The position numbers and the translations under genes are program-made. Below, one piece after another: positions 43,973 through 55,453 of a stretch of DNA of 64,000 nt. The DNA is from Hydrangea macrophylla. Taxonomy: Eukaryota > Streptophyta > Magnoliopsida > Cornales > Hydrangeaceae. The notes below the pieces were generated by a model. The model was not told where the DNA came from. It saw only the letters and a program-made list of their open reading frames with translations, and searched no databases. The number at the start of each line of letters is the position of its first letter. The first letter of the stretch is position 1. The stretch spans positions 99,985,181 to 100,049,180 of the forward strand of contig CM066989.1 in assembly GCA_033977485.1 (NCBI GenBank), read 5' to 3'.

Positions 43973-46795
43973 TTACCAATAATCGCCACAAGAGCACGAT
44001 CCATCTCTGAAATGGTGGAAACGATTGATGTCTCTAACTATAATCTCCCTTGAAACTATCTTACAAATAAACTTGAAAGCAGTATGGCAATCTATACAGA
44101 CTCGAAGGTTCTTCTTCACCCGGATGGGAGCTCCAGGCGGAGTGGCAATCAAACCAAAAGCCACGGCAAGTTTTTCGCTGTGATAGGAAAGAAGAAGCTC
44201 CTTCTCACTGCGTTCTACATCATGGAGGTCTATCTCCACCATAGGAACATAGCCCGCTTTATTCATAAGGTCACTAAGCTCATCAAGCTTCTTATATATC
44301 TCCTTACTTCTATAATGGCTTCTGTCCCCGACTATGAACGTGTAAACTTTGTCTTTCACTTCAACCCAACTCATTCCCGGTTCTTTCTTCACTTTCGTTT
44401 CTCTCATCAATCTTCTCACTTTTGATACATTTTCCCACATCCCAAGTGAAGCGTAAATGTTTCCAAGCAGAATGTGGGTCCCGGATTTCTCAGGTTCAAG
44501 TGTGAAAAGCATCTCGGCAGCACGCTTCCCGAGCTCAATGTTCTTGTGGATTCTTGCAGCTCCCAGAAGTGCCCCCCAAACTGTGGCATTGGCTTCAAAC
44601 GGCATCTTGTTTACAAGATCCATAGCCTCATCCAATTTTCCAGCTCGGCCAAGGAGATCAATCATGCAAGCGTAATGCTCTTGCATTGGTTCAATCCCAA
44701 ATGAGTCTCTCATTGAGTCAAAGTACCGTTTGGCTTCACTTACCAAACCCGCATGATTACAGGCATAAAGAACACTGACCAAAGTCACATGATTCGGCGA
44801 AATACCATTTTCAATCATCTCTTGAAATAAACGGAGGGCCTCCTTTCCATGCCCGTGTTGAGCAAGTCCACCAATCATTGCAGACCATGAGACAATCCCT
44901 CTATCGGGAATTTCAATAAAAGTACGATTAGCATCATCTATACTTCCACATTTGGCGTACATGTTGACAAGGGAATTCCCGGCAAAAACATCTGACATGA
45001 ACCCAAATTTCAAAACATGAACATGTATTTGCTTTCCTTGTTCAAAGGCAGAGAGATTTGCACAAGCATTCAATAGAGAGCTACAAACAAAAGGATCGGG
45101 CTTGAGCTCCATATTTTGCAGTCTTAAATAGAGCTTTAGAGCTTCTTCTCCTTGTCCATATTGAGCATAAGCTGTAATCATAGACGTAAAGGATGCTAGA
45201 TCTCTAAATGGGCATTCTTCAAAAACTTTTGCAGCATCTACAACATGACCACATTTTCCATATGAATCAATTAGGCTATTCACAATATATATATCATAAT
45301 GTAGACCGGATTTTAGAGAGAGTGTATGAACTTGTCCACAGACATTGATAGCTTGCAAGCTAGCTGTGGAGTTGAGGAGTGTAAATAAAGTAGTCTCGTT
45401 GAATCCTATTCCTTCCTTATACATCTCAGCAAAAAGGAAAAGGGCTTTTGAATATTCCCCGTTTTGATAATGTCCAGAGATCAAAGCATTTACAGCAATC
45501 AAGTCCTTCTCTGGCATCAACTTATAAACCAACTTCGCATCCTGCATCAAATTACACTTGCAATACATATCAACAAGGCCAACAACCACAAATGGATCCA
45601 ATTTTTTATCCATCTTTATCAAACTAGAGTGTAGCTGTCTACCCAATTCCCGGAGTCCAAGTCCAGCACTGGCTTTAAGAGCACTCGACAAGGTAAACAT
45701 GTTTGGGCAAGTTTGTGACTTTTTCATCTCCCCAAACAACTCCAAAGCCCAATCATGGTGTTCATGAAGAACACAACCAGCAATAATAGCATTCCAAGAA
45801 ACAATATCGGGTTTTTTCATTTCCTCAAAAACCAAAATTGCACCTTGCAGATTTCCCACTTTTGCATACATGTCGACAAGTGCATTTAACGAGAACGAAT
45901 CTGAATCATACCCAAACTTTATCAAATGTCCGTGAATTTTCTTTCCTTGACTAACATCCAGCAGCCCCGTGCAAGCATTCAATATACTTGACAAACTGTA
46001 CTCATCCGGTTTTATTCCATTTGAAACCATTTCTTGAAACAAATCCATTGCATCCTCGCAAAGATCATTCTTTACGGAGCACGAAAAAATTGCATTCCAA
46101 GACACAACATTCCGTTCCGGAATCTCATAAAAAAGTCTCTTTGCATCGAAGAACACACCACATTTCGCATACATGACAACCAATGTATTCGCTACAAACA
46201 CATCATGCTCGAATCCAGTGACCACCACAATCCCATGAATTCCCTTCCCTCTATTCAAATCCTTCATGATCGAGCAAGCTTTAAGCACACTTGGGAATGT
46301 AAATTCATTACATTTAAAACCCAACAAGTGCATTTCGCAAAAAGCCGAAACGGCTTCTTCACCAAGCCCACACTGGGCATACCCAGATACCAAAGCAGAC
46401 CAGGAAACCAAATCTGGTTCAGGACTTTCATCGATCAGTTGACGTGCATACCCAAATCTTTGACACTTGGAGTACAAATTTATCAGATGGTTCAGAAGCT
46501 TTGTGTCTCCGGACAAGCCAATTTTGGTTATGTGAGCATGGATTTGAAATCCGGGTCTGAGAGATTTGGTTTGGGAGTACTGTGATAAGAGCTTTGAGTA
46601 GGAAATGGAAGTGGGTGTAAAGTTGGGGCAGTCAGAGAAGCTTAAAACGGAGGCGTTTTGTGGGTGTTGTTTGAAAATTGCAGAGGTTTGGATGAGTTTA
46701 GAGGAAAATAGAATTAAGTGCTGTTGAAATGGAAGGTAAAGTAGTTGGTGAAGAAGAAGAGGTTTTTGGAGGGAATGTAAGTACCGAAGCTTCAT
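43973..46795 (-). CDS. Pentatricopeptide repeat protein, PLS-E/E+-DYW class
   Basis: An intact intronless ORF of 940 residues. The N-terminus (about residues 1-55) is rich in Leu/Ser/Gln with few acidic residues, as for an organelle transit peptide. PPR repeats of P, L and S type run from about 65 to 745 (for example [60 protein letters not shown]). The E/E+ region follows (about 745-840: [30 protein letters not shown]), then the DYW deaminase domain with [11 protein letters not shown] (HxE), the CIDCH zinc motif and the terminal [10 protein letters not shown]. Such proteins act in mitochondria or chloroplasts as site-specific C-to-U RNA editing factors. The key residues are all present. The start is the first ATG of the frame; the Arabidopsis orthologue is not assigned. 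The plus-strand frames here are shadows. Confidence 0.95.
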   Translation of the reverse strand: MKLRYLHSLQKPLLLHQLLYLPFQQHLILFSSKLIQTSAIFKQHPQNASVLSFSDCPNFTPTSISYSKLLSQYSQTKSLRPGFQIHAHITKIGLSGDTKLLNHLINLYSKCQRFGYARQLIDESPEPDLVSWSALVSGYAQCGLGEEAVSAFCEMHLLGFKCNEFTFPSVLKACSIMKDLNRGKGIHGIVVVTGFEHDVFVANTLVVMYAKCGVFFDAKRLFYEIPERNVVSWNAIFSCSVKNDLCEDAMDLFQEMVSNGIKPDEYSLSSILNACTGLLDVSQGKKIHGHLIKFGYDSDSFSLNALVDMYAKVGNLQGAILVFEEMKKPDIVSWNAIIAGCVLHEHHDWALELFGEMKKSQTCPNMFTLSSALKASAGLGLRELGRQLHSSLIKMDKKLDPFVVVGLVDMYCKCNLMQDAKLVYKLMPEKDLIAVNALISGHYQNGEYSKALFLFAEMYKEGIGFNETTLFTLLNSTASLQAINVCGQVHTLSLKSGLHYDIYIVNSLIDSYGKCGHVVDAAKVFEECPFRDLASFTSMITAYAQYGQGEEALKLYLRLQNMELKPDPFVCSSLLNACANLSAFEQGKQIHVHVLKFGFMSDVFAGNSLVNMYAKCGSIDDANRTFIEIPDRGIVSWSAMIGGLAQHGHGKEALRLFQEMIENGISPNHVTLVSVLYACNHAGLVSEAKRYFDSMRDSFGIEPMQEHYACMIDLLGRAGKLDEAMDLVNKMPFEANATVWGALLGAARIHKNIELGKRAAEMLFTLEPEKSGTHILLGNIYASLGMWENVSKVRRLMRETKVKKEPGMSWVEVKDKVYTFIVGDRSHYRSKEIYKKLDELSDLMNKAGYVPMVEIDLHDVERSEKELLLSYHSEKLAVAFGLIATPPGAPIRVKKNLRVCIDCHTAFKFICKIVSREIIVRDINRFHHFRDGSCSCGDYW

Positions 46796-49700
46796 ATTAT
46801 TGGTAGGTCCATTCGATCAACGGTTAGCTCTAGGTATTGTCCCATATTCGATTATCCGCCTGCAAAGTGGGTCCCATATTCAGCCTACAAATACCCATAA
46901 AATGAAAAAGAATTATCAAATGTTTTTACTTTAACTCAACAAATAACCAAAACAAAGTGAATCTAAGAATAAAGGTTTTCCACAGTAGTACTAAGATGTA
47001 TAATTGAATCGAAGAATAACTGTGAAATAAGTAAACCAAACAGAGAATAAATCCTCCATTTGAATATAGACTGAATATCATAGGGCCTCCTTGAATACTT
47101 AGTTCATAGACTTTTTTGAATGATCAATGCTTGCATATGGATATAATAATGATATTTTCAGTAGCCCTTACAATGTTGCAAAAATTTTAGACCAATCACA
47201 AAGAAAACCAAATCAAATAGGTACCAATCATAAAGATGGGAATCAACACAACCACAAATGAGTTCATCAATGTTTTCCTTATGTATCAAACCAAAAATTA
47301 GTTCGCTTTGGTGTTTTCTTTTCCACTTTATCCAAGAAAAGAGAAAGAAAAAAAAAATATCAGAATGATATAAGCAAAAACAAATAAACAAAAACTCACT
47401 GTATACATCAGCACTAGGCTTATGCTTCCACCTTTAAGGTTACTATATAAATCAGCAATAAGGGTCCAAATCACTTATTATGCATCAAAATGAGTAATAA
47501 GTGATTTGGGTCCCTCACCAAAGTTATTACATAGTATATACATCCGCAATAAGGGTCCAAATTTAAGAAAACAACAAAGTTAATAGTTTATTTTGCAAGT
47601 CTTTTGGACATTATGGATTGGGTTCCTCCAAGGTACTGTTTCACATAGTGCACAAAGTTTCTCGGTTTTACTTGAAATAACTCAACATAGTCATTTTTTT
47701 TCCGAATAGCATGGAAACTATCATAGAAAAAAAAAATTAATACGAACCATGTAGCAATTTTTCTAAATCATTTATTCTATCTCTAAGATCATCTATCTGT
47801 TTATTGATCTGAACTATAAAATCTTTAGTAAGAATTTCTATATTATAGGTTTATTATTTTCTATAAGCTTGCTGATCCTATTTTCTATAATCTGTAGGTT
47901 CATAAAAAATATGACTATAGCACCAACTATCCAAAATAAATAAATAAGAATATCATAATCATTATGTGATTGTATCACCAAATGATCTAAACACAATTCA
48001 TAATAATAATATCAGAATCATTCATAGTCTCCAATTAAAAAAAATGAAATTGTAAAAAGGAAAACATATAAGAATTAGAATATGAAAGATTCAAGAAAAG
48101 TACCTTTGAAGAATTGGTCAGGCTATAATGCTTAGCAATGAAAGAGAGTTCACATGAGTTTGAGAGAAGACAATTACCTGCAGAAAATGAACAAAAGTTT
48201 GAAACTTGTTAGCTTCCTGATCAGTAGGAGAGTCCCTGCTCCTCCCATTGATTTCCCCAAAAATATTCTCAAAGTCCTAAATCAAAAAATGAATTGATGG
48301 AAAAGCCCCTGCAGTCCCATCGATTTTTCCCAAAAATATTCTCAAAACCCTCAATCAAAAAATAAGTTGAAGGAAGAAGAAGAAGAAGAAGAAGAAGAAA
48401 GGGTGGTGGTCGGAGGTGTTAGCCAAGAGGTAGAGAGAGGGGCAGTGTGGTGGTCGAGGCGGCGTGGTGGGGGGCGCGTAGTCGAGGTGGCGGTGAGGTG
48501 CCTGCTGTGGTGTGGTGGTGCTTCGATCGAGAGAGAGAGAGAGAGAGAGGGGCGGCGTGGTGGTGGTCCAAGAGGAGGGAGAGAGAGAGAGTGTGTGCAC
48601 TATTTCTTGGCTGGAAATTAACACAGAGGGAGAGAGAATTAGAATCCCTAAATTTTGGGGGGAAAGTGGGGGAAAGGACTCCCTCAAAAAAAGAAAAAGA
48701 AAAAAACAAAACAAATTATACTAACTTCCCTTGAGGTATACGATAGTTATAGGGACTTTTCTTTTAATTTGAAAAATAACATTTATATTTTTTTTGCGTA
48801 TAAGATTACCAATTTACCCCTTATCCTTATATGTGAGTGTGCATGTATGCGCATTAGATAAAATTATGTATATATTAGTAAATTTTATAAATTTAGATTT
48901 ATAACATTTAGCCCTAACTTTATAAAAATTTGTTATTCGAAAAAAAAAAATTAAAATTTCAACATAAGGTTATATAATCTTTAGCCCTAACTTACAATAG
49001 TTTATAAATTTATAATATTTTACAAATTTAGGTTTTTAATATTAAGTCATTAACTTTTTTGTCCAAGTAGTTGGTGAAATATATTAGAGCATTTTAGAGT
49101 AATGCTATGCTTTCCAAACTTTCATCCCAAATGATGTTGAAGGGACCACTGTGAAATCACATTAACATCACAAACAATCAAAATCAACTAGGTCCACTAC
49201 CACATGTGTTAGGTTCACCCACATGTTGATGAATTTAATTTTATTACACGCATGCCTATTAATTAATGGGTCAATTACATATAAGGACAGTTTAATGAAA
49301 ATATGTTGATTTAAGGATAAGGAAAAAAAATGTCGATTTAGGAACCTGAATTTATTTTCGACGGATATATCCTTCATTAACCTAATCATCCCTAACCACT
49401 CAAAGCTCAACCTATCTCTCTCTTTCCTAAAACAACACGGTCATGAGCAGAGGAGAATTAGGGCTTCAACTCCCGGCGACGGTGATGGCGACATCAACAT
49501 TGATCACTCACTGATGACCGGCGACATCCACATCGATCACTCATAGGTTAGTTCCTCCCTCCCTCTCTCTCTCTCTCTCTCTCTGTAGATATATATGATC
49601 ACTGTCATATATATGATGATTAATTTTTATTATGATCTTGTTATTTCACCACATTTTGACCATGGAAATCCAATCTGTGATTATGAAAAGCTGATAAAAT

Positions 49701-50087
49701 CTAGTGGTGGTGGTCTTCACAACTTTGGGCCATGGTATATGGTGTTTGATTTGTTTTGCTTTGAAAAATTACAATTGGAGGATTTGGGGATTTAGATAAA
49801 TCCTAGAAATCATTGGTTGTATCTTGCAAATGTAGCACCTTTGTTGCATTTGGGAGATTCAGTAAATTTTTGTTTTTTTTTATTTGCTACACCCTTTGGA
49901 GTGCATTTTCTCTTGGTTGCACTTTGAATTTGCTGGTATCTCTAGAGGTAAAATACCCATTTTAGGCATCTCCGGAGTTTTCCATTGGAATGGAGATTGT
50001 TGGTATCATGATGATTCTATGTTACAGATTGATACTTTTGGTATTATTATCATTTGCCGAAATATGTATAGCCATATATTTTAAAGC
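46796..50087. other. Intergenic region, PPR promoter side
   Basis: No gene found. It holds the PPR upstream region (46796-47100), a hairpin (47461-47512), (GAA)n and GA/GTG microsatellites (48369-48560), an AT-rich stretch (48780-49090), and a repeated GCGACATC(A/C)ACAT(T/C)GATCACTCA motif (49486-49552) followed by (CT)n. Frames at 48355-48734 are microsatellite artefacts. Confidence 0.5.
47461..47512. repeat. Short hairpin, possible mini-foldback
   Basis: GGGTCCAAATCACTTATT and its complement AATAAGTGATTTGGGTCC are separated by about 16 bp. A third partial copy (AATAAGGGTCCAAAT) lies near 47551. Confidence 0.7.
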
Positions 50088-50409
50088 CAATTGATACACT
50101 TAGTGATGGTTAGACACTAGTATCATCAACACAAAGATCTGAGCTTGGTTTCTTCTGTCTTGATAATTCCAAGAACAATACTTGGGTATTTGGTTCTACA
50201 ATAAAACTCCCCAAACAATCCTCTGGGTTGCAAATAGAGAAAACCCATTCAATGATTCATTAGGAATTCTCAAAATTGGAGACCATAGAAATCTAATTCT
50301 TCTGAACCAAACAGAAAAACTTGTCTGGTCCACCAATGATAGTATTAGCCAGGTTGTTTTTTCATCAAAAACTGTTAATATTGCACAGCTCTTTGAAACT
50401 CAAGGATGA
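50088..50409 (+). pseudogene. G-type lectin S-receptor-like kinase fragment (B-lectin part)
   Basis: The frame reads IDTLSDG-stop-TLVSSTQRSELGFF...NSKNN, then shifts to YLGIWFYNKTPQTILWVANR, ENPFNDSLGILKI, NLILLNQTEKLVWSTND and ends at a stop after LFETQG. These are the signature blocks of the bulb-lectin domain at the extracellular start of S-locus-type receptor kinases (usually about 800 residues, plasma membrane, ligand perception). A premature TAG, a frameshift and the absence of S-locus, PAN, transmembrane and kinase parts show a dead fragment. It ends about 300 bp before the young LTR. Confidence 0.85.
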
Positions 50410-51421
50410 TTAAACGAGTGCAACTAATAACCATGAAATTCTTCAAGACAATATCATAAAGCCCATGGCTCTAGAACATAGTCTGTATGGTGTTACCATT
50501 CTTATCTTCAAACCATAATTTTATTTCATTGTGGAAGTGGCCACATGTATCTAAATGTCAAAAGCAACCTTTGACTAGCAGTTGCTAATTATTGCCCAAC
50601 CTTTGTACTTGTTTGTTAAGATAGGGCTTTTGGTAGTTTGCTAGAATCCTACTTGCTCTCTCTTTCTCTTATGTTATTTAAACTAGACATGGATGTATAT
50701 AATTGTAATAACCTGCATTTCCATTTAATTTTAAAATACATTTTCATATTTAATTTGTAATTGCATTGTCATATTTAATTTCATTTGGTATTGACTGCTT
50801 CATTTAATTTCATTTCCCATGTTCTAAATTTTATTCCTTGATTTATTGTGAGCTATGAATTCTTTTGGGGTCAAACTGTAATTTTATAAAATTGAACAAC
50901 ACCTGTGTTAGATTTCAAATCTGTATTTCAAAACGGTGAAAGTAACTTCTATCGACTCAATCAGTATTTTTATAAAACCAGAAAATCAATTCTTACGTTA
51001 AAATGAAATTCCTGTATTTTTGTGGTGACCACCGCGCCCCGAAAATACCAGTTTATGTCCAAAACTGTCCGCGCTGTGCTAAATTTCCCCAGATATTGGA
51101 AGTGACCGATTTGGACACTTACTTTATTTCCATTTATGGCAACTAATGATTGCCTTGCACTTGTTTGGGAATGTCTAGCTTGTGTATGTTATTTTTGTGC
51201 CAAAAGCTAGATTCCCAAACAACTCTAGTGAACCCCTATACATCTACACTTGACTCTTGGAAAATTGGGGAGTTATATACATCAGTGTATATACGTAAGT
51301 ATAATTCAATTTGGATTAACCTCTTAATCTGCAATTGCTTAGGAATTAGAATGGTTAATCAATGTTAATTGGTTGAGTAAGTATCACAACTCACAACTTG
51401 GAGCCCAAGTTCTTAAGCTCT

Positions 51422-51428
51422 ATATAAC
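51422..51428 (+). promoter_or_regulatory. Probable LTR promoter TATA box
   Basis: TATATAA lies within CTCTATATAACTAAGCTC in the first third of the LTR, followed by a CA-rich TCATCACTCACACACACA stretch, a common plant initiator context. The same site is in the right LTR at 60693-60699. Confidence 0.5.
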
Positions 51429-52057
51429 TAAGCTCTTCATCACTCACACACACATTTTCATTCTGCTCTTCACAAACACTAAACACAGAGAGTAGAGAGT
51501 TATATCAGAGTTTTATAGAGAGAGATAGCACATCACCATAACTTGCAAAGCTTTGATTTTGGATTTCTTAATTGCTTATTCTTTCTCAACAAACTCTCCA
51601 TTTCTGAACTCAGTGAGTATTACTAACTCACTAAGAATGTAATTACATGTCTATTTACTGTGTGTTTGTTTAATTTTGTAAAAACACCATGGTTGATTTA
51701 CGTATGGAAATTCATAGCTCGAAATCAAGATTTTCAAACCTTAATCTAAATTCGTTTTAGGAGATGAATATGGTAGATTATACATCCTACATGCCATATT
51801 TGAAGTTTTAAAGTCTAATTTGTTCATATAAGAAAGTATATAAGAAACTAAGTTTTGACATGTTTTAGTTTTTCATAAAATTGGAAAGTTATAGATTGAT
51901 TCATGTTAAACTAATCATAGATTCTTAATCCTTGTTGAAAAAGGAAGAGATCCATATATAACATGACACATATACTTACAAAATTGAAATGGGTCAAAAA
52001 GACCCCTGTTTCACTGAACCAGAGCAGTTCCTGCGGAGAAGATGAAGCCTCTGCTTC

Positions 52058-52363
52058 ATCTCGCGCCGCGATCGCGCGCGCGAGAAATCGCGCGAGCGGC
52101 CCGCGCGAGCGACCCCTCGCGCGAGCGATCCGCGCGCGCGAGGTATGCCTCCCCAGGCAGAAAGGAAAGTTTATATATATAAGGAAATTAGGCTGGTCGC
52201 GCGAGCGAGGGTTGCGCGAGAATCACTTCGCGCGAGCGATCCGCGCGCGCGACCTTGACTTCCTCAGGCAGACAGAAAAGTTTAATTATAAATTAAAAGT
52301 GAGCATATCGCGCGAGCGGCCCGCGCGAGCGACCTTTCGCGCGAGCGGCCCGCGCGCGCGAGT
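52058..52363. repeat. Three CpG-rich GCGCGAGC blocks in the LTR
   Basis: Blocks at about 52058-52146, 52197-52255 and 52307-52363 are made of TCGCGCGAGCG(A/G)(T/C)CC-like units. They are separated by related AT-rich spacers containing CAGGCAGA(A/C)AG..AAAGTTTA, so block plus spacer forms a loose ~110-140 bp repeat. Copied identically at 61329-61634. Confidence 0.88.
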
Positions 52364-52783
52364 TCTGGCAGTTTGTGGTTTTTGTCTGTTTTCCATTTAG
52401 GGACTGTTTGGTTCAACTTTTATATACTGTTGAGGTTCTGTTTGGGATATTTAGTTAATCAGAACTCTATTTTGTTATGTTTGAATGATTAAAACACTGT
52501 AGTATGACTCATTGATCCCCGTACGCGTGTTGTTCCTTTAATTCAGCATTTTTGGTTTTCATTTAAGTGCATACCATTCATGTGGGTCAGTGGTACATGC
52601 ATATGGGTGTCAGTCTGTGTGGAAAAGAGTAATGGTAGTGTGGAAAGAGTATGAGTTTGTGTTTGTGGTCGTGGTTGTGGTTGAGTATGAGTTTGTGGTT
52701 GTGGTCGTGGTTGTGATTGTGATTGTGGTTGTGGTTGTGGTTGCGATTGTGGAAGAGGGTATCTTTGAAATGCGACGGTGGAA

Positions 52784-53050
52784 AATAAGGACACTCCCTG
52801 ACGCCCATGGAAGCGTTAAAGTGTGTGAAGCCGAACTCGGACACTCACTGGCACCCATGGAAGTGCTAAAGTGTGGCCTACGGACACTCCCTGATAACTC
52901 GAGTCTGGATACTGTGTGAGGGGTTGCCCCGGTATTTGCATGGCGGTTAGGGTATTCAAAGTGTGAGGCATTGGACACTCCCTGGTACCCCGGACCAAAG
53001 TGTGAGGCAAACTGGACACTCCCTGGCGCCCCGTTGCTAAAGTGTGGCTA
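52784..53050. repeat. GGACACTCCCTG / AAAGTGTG degenerate tandem repeat in the LTR
   Basis: GGACACTC(C/A)CTG(G/A) recurs near 52790, 52838, 52882, 52973 and 53013, each followed by AAAGTGTG(A/T)GGC-like text. The right LTR has the same at 62055-62321. Confidence 0.82.
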
Positions 53051-53730
53051 TCGTAGTATTTCAAAGAGACCAGGAGTAGGATAGTGGGTTGTTGTGGCTG
53101 TCGAGAGAAAAGCGTCGGCAAGATGAGTGTGGTGCATTGTTCTCATACACGGTCCCATCTGCTTAAATTACCCTCTTTTAATAATGTTGTGAATGTTTTT
53201 CTAAATGAGCTCCTTACTTCAATAATAAACTTGTGGTTTTAAATGGGAATTGGGAAAAGGTAAGTTGGTATGTTTTACATTCAAAGTTATGTTTTTAATA
53301 CTCACCAGCTTCTTGAAGCTGACGACGTTGATGCGTCCTGGACATTCGTGTTCAGGCTTTTCAGGTTACAATCAGGAGGAATCATACGATTATGCTAATT
53401 AAGAATGGCTGCTGTTGGGACGAGAAACTATTTATCATATGTTTTTTTTTAAGTTTATCTGTTTTGAGTTATGAACTATTTTGTTTTAAGGATGACTGTA
53501 ACAGACTCTAAGTTATTATTTTATTTTCAAGGCGGTCTGTGCCTTAGTTGACCCCGGTTTATAAGATGTAATAAGATAGAAATTTTTGTAAGCCTTGATT
53601 GCTTTACTCTGATTTTTATGTTTCCTTGTTTGACGTTTGGGACGGAATCGATCCTTCAAACTGTCGCGACCTACGGGTCCATAAAGGAAATTAAACGCTT
53701 TCCTTATTTATGCTACGTCGGGGCGTGACA

Positions 53731-55453
53731 ATAATAGAGATTATGATGAAGAACCCGTACCTATGAGCGAGGATGTCTTCGAATCGCAATTGTGATGTCC
53801 AAAAGGTTTATGGAATTGCAATTGGGAGCCCAAATTGTGAGACTAGGTTTCCAATTGTGATTCCCAAATGGGGCCTTGTCTATAAATTTTGGGAAAAAAA
53901 TTTGATCTCTACTTGCCAAATTTTAATGAATTATTAGCAGTTAATGTTGTTTGAACATTAAGAGAAGCTGTTTGCCTTGCTCTCCAATGATGACATCCCC
54001 ACCATGCTGCTAACCCTTGAGATTTCATAGAGGAGTTGAACGGTGAAAAAAAGTTCTTGTAGCTGAAAACCCATATATATAGGTTGGACATACTTTGTTG
54101 AGTTTTAGGCTTCTATTACATTCCTTTCTTTTTTACAAAAATTTAAAAACAATTGCGCAGTTGACAAAATGATGGCACTGGGCAATTTCTTGGAACAAGC
54201 TAAACCACCTTTTAAAAATAGTGGTGAAATTTTACCATATTTTAACCACACTTTAAAAATAGTGGTGACATTTCACCACTGTTTTAACCACCTTCTAAAC
54301 AGTGGTGAAATTTCACCTCTTCTAATACTGGATGTGAAAACTTGTGAAGTTAATGAAATTTTTTATCACAATAGTAATTTCACCACTTTGATAAACACAA
54401 ATTTCAGCACATTCAAAAGTTGTGAAATTTTACATTCAAAAGTGGTAAAATTTTACCACTATTTTAAACATGGTGAAATTTCACGACTTTTGGAGTGAAG
54501 ATCATACAATTCATCTTTTTTTTTTACGAAAATTGTGTTGATATGCAGTTTTGGTTATGGTATCATCGTAGGTCATGTCATGAGCAAAATTTTCAAAGGA
54601 GAGGAAGTTGATGCACGTTGCAACACAAAAGAAATAGGGACTAAGATAGTGAAAATGTTCCTAAACATGGAGCACCAGACATGGAATGAAGACCAATATA
54701 ATCTCATTTGGAGTATGGAAAAACTTCAAAGCAATCAGGATCCGACAAAAATCGACAACTCGTCAACAAAAGTTTCAGCTTGGGAAATTAGGTCAAATTT
54801 TGTGGGTGAAAAACTTCAATATAACTTTGTGTATATACTTGACAATAAATGTTGGTTTGTGAATTTGTAAGTAGATATTGAAATTTGAGATTTAAGATTT
54901 ATGCGTTTTCCCCTTTTTGATTTGTGATTTGTGTATGTTAATGCTAGTTTTGAAGATGGTTGGCTTCATGCTTGAACCTATCTGTTTTATTTTTAGAACA
55001 CTTCTAGAAATGCAATCTAGCATAGTGATGAATTAAAAAGATATCATTTGGTCGGGAGACTATTATTGATGAAAGCTGATACTAACTATAACTACTAGGA
55101 CATTGTAATTATGTAAATCACGAGTTACCGAAGGACAGGTCAGTGTAATTCACCCAAAAAAAGATACTAGGAAAAGTAAAGAATTTTTTTTTTTAACAAT
55201 TTTGCATGATTTTATATTTTTCATTTATGACAATTATACCTTTGTTCAAAGTGGTGAAATTACATGCATTAGAGTGTAGGGCAATGACCCCATTTTTGTA
55301 ACATTAACTCTTGCATGCGTCCTAACCCATATAGATAGGGTAGGCATTGATCTGACCATACGTACTTTTTGTATCTACTTGACAGAAGTTATATATATAA
55401 AATATACTCTTTTGAATGCTGTTGTCATTTAAATTATTTCATAGCACTGTTGC
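53731..55453 (+). other. Leader between LTR and gag, no PBS found
   Basis: 1.7 kb starting ATAATAGAGATTATG directly after GTGACA. I see no TGGTATCAGAGC-type primer site; the first bases are at best a very weak match. The first codons could be read NNRDYDEEPVPMSEDVFES before a stop, but no family is recognised. AATTGTGA / CAATTG motifs (53790-53870) and a cluster of GTGGTGAAATTTCACCAC palindromes (54200-54490) follow. The frames at 54169-54498 and 54535-54870 match nothing I recognise. Confidence 0.6.
54200..54490. repeat. Cluster of GTGGTGAAATTTCACCAC palindromes
   Basis: About eight full or half copies of (A)GTGGTGAAATTTCACCACT, separated by A/T-rich TTTTAAAAATA text. Repeated exactly at 63471-63761. 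Confidence 0.85.

Larger units (their letters stand above)
50704..53730 (+). repeat. LTR (left) of the young chromovirus
   Basis: TGTAATAACC...GGGGCGTGACA, 3027 bp. It contains a TATA-like CTCTATATAACTAAGCTC (51418-51435) followed by a GAGAG/TATAGAG leader, three CpG-rich GCGCGAGC blocks (52058-52363), a (GTGGTT)n-type run (52640-52755) and GGACACTCCCTG / AAAGTGTG repeats (52784-53050). Small frames inside have no recognisable product. Confidence 0.88.

Noticed and set aside
44084..46585. Plus-strand frames up to 183 residues
   Set aside because: They are shadows of the 940-residue PPR gene on the minus strand.
48355..48734. Frames of 84-119 residues rich in Ser/Leu/Pro or Glu/Arg
   Set aside because: Produced by (GAA)n, (GA)n and GTG microsatellites.
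51963..52400. 145-residue frame with RARAIRARE-like repeats
   Set aside because: Produced by the GCGCGAGC CpG blocks of the LTR; not a protein family.
52543..53121. Open frames with HNHNHN / QPQPQS / VVVVV repeats (also 61814-62392)
   Set aside because: They fall in the (GTGGTT)n run and the GGACACTCCC repeats of the LTR; open only because of composition and copied in the second LTR.
54535..54870. 111-residue frame in the chromovirus leader as a real gene
   Set aside because: No recognised domain, no start context and no conserved neighbours. Kept only as part of the unexplained leader.
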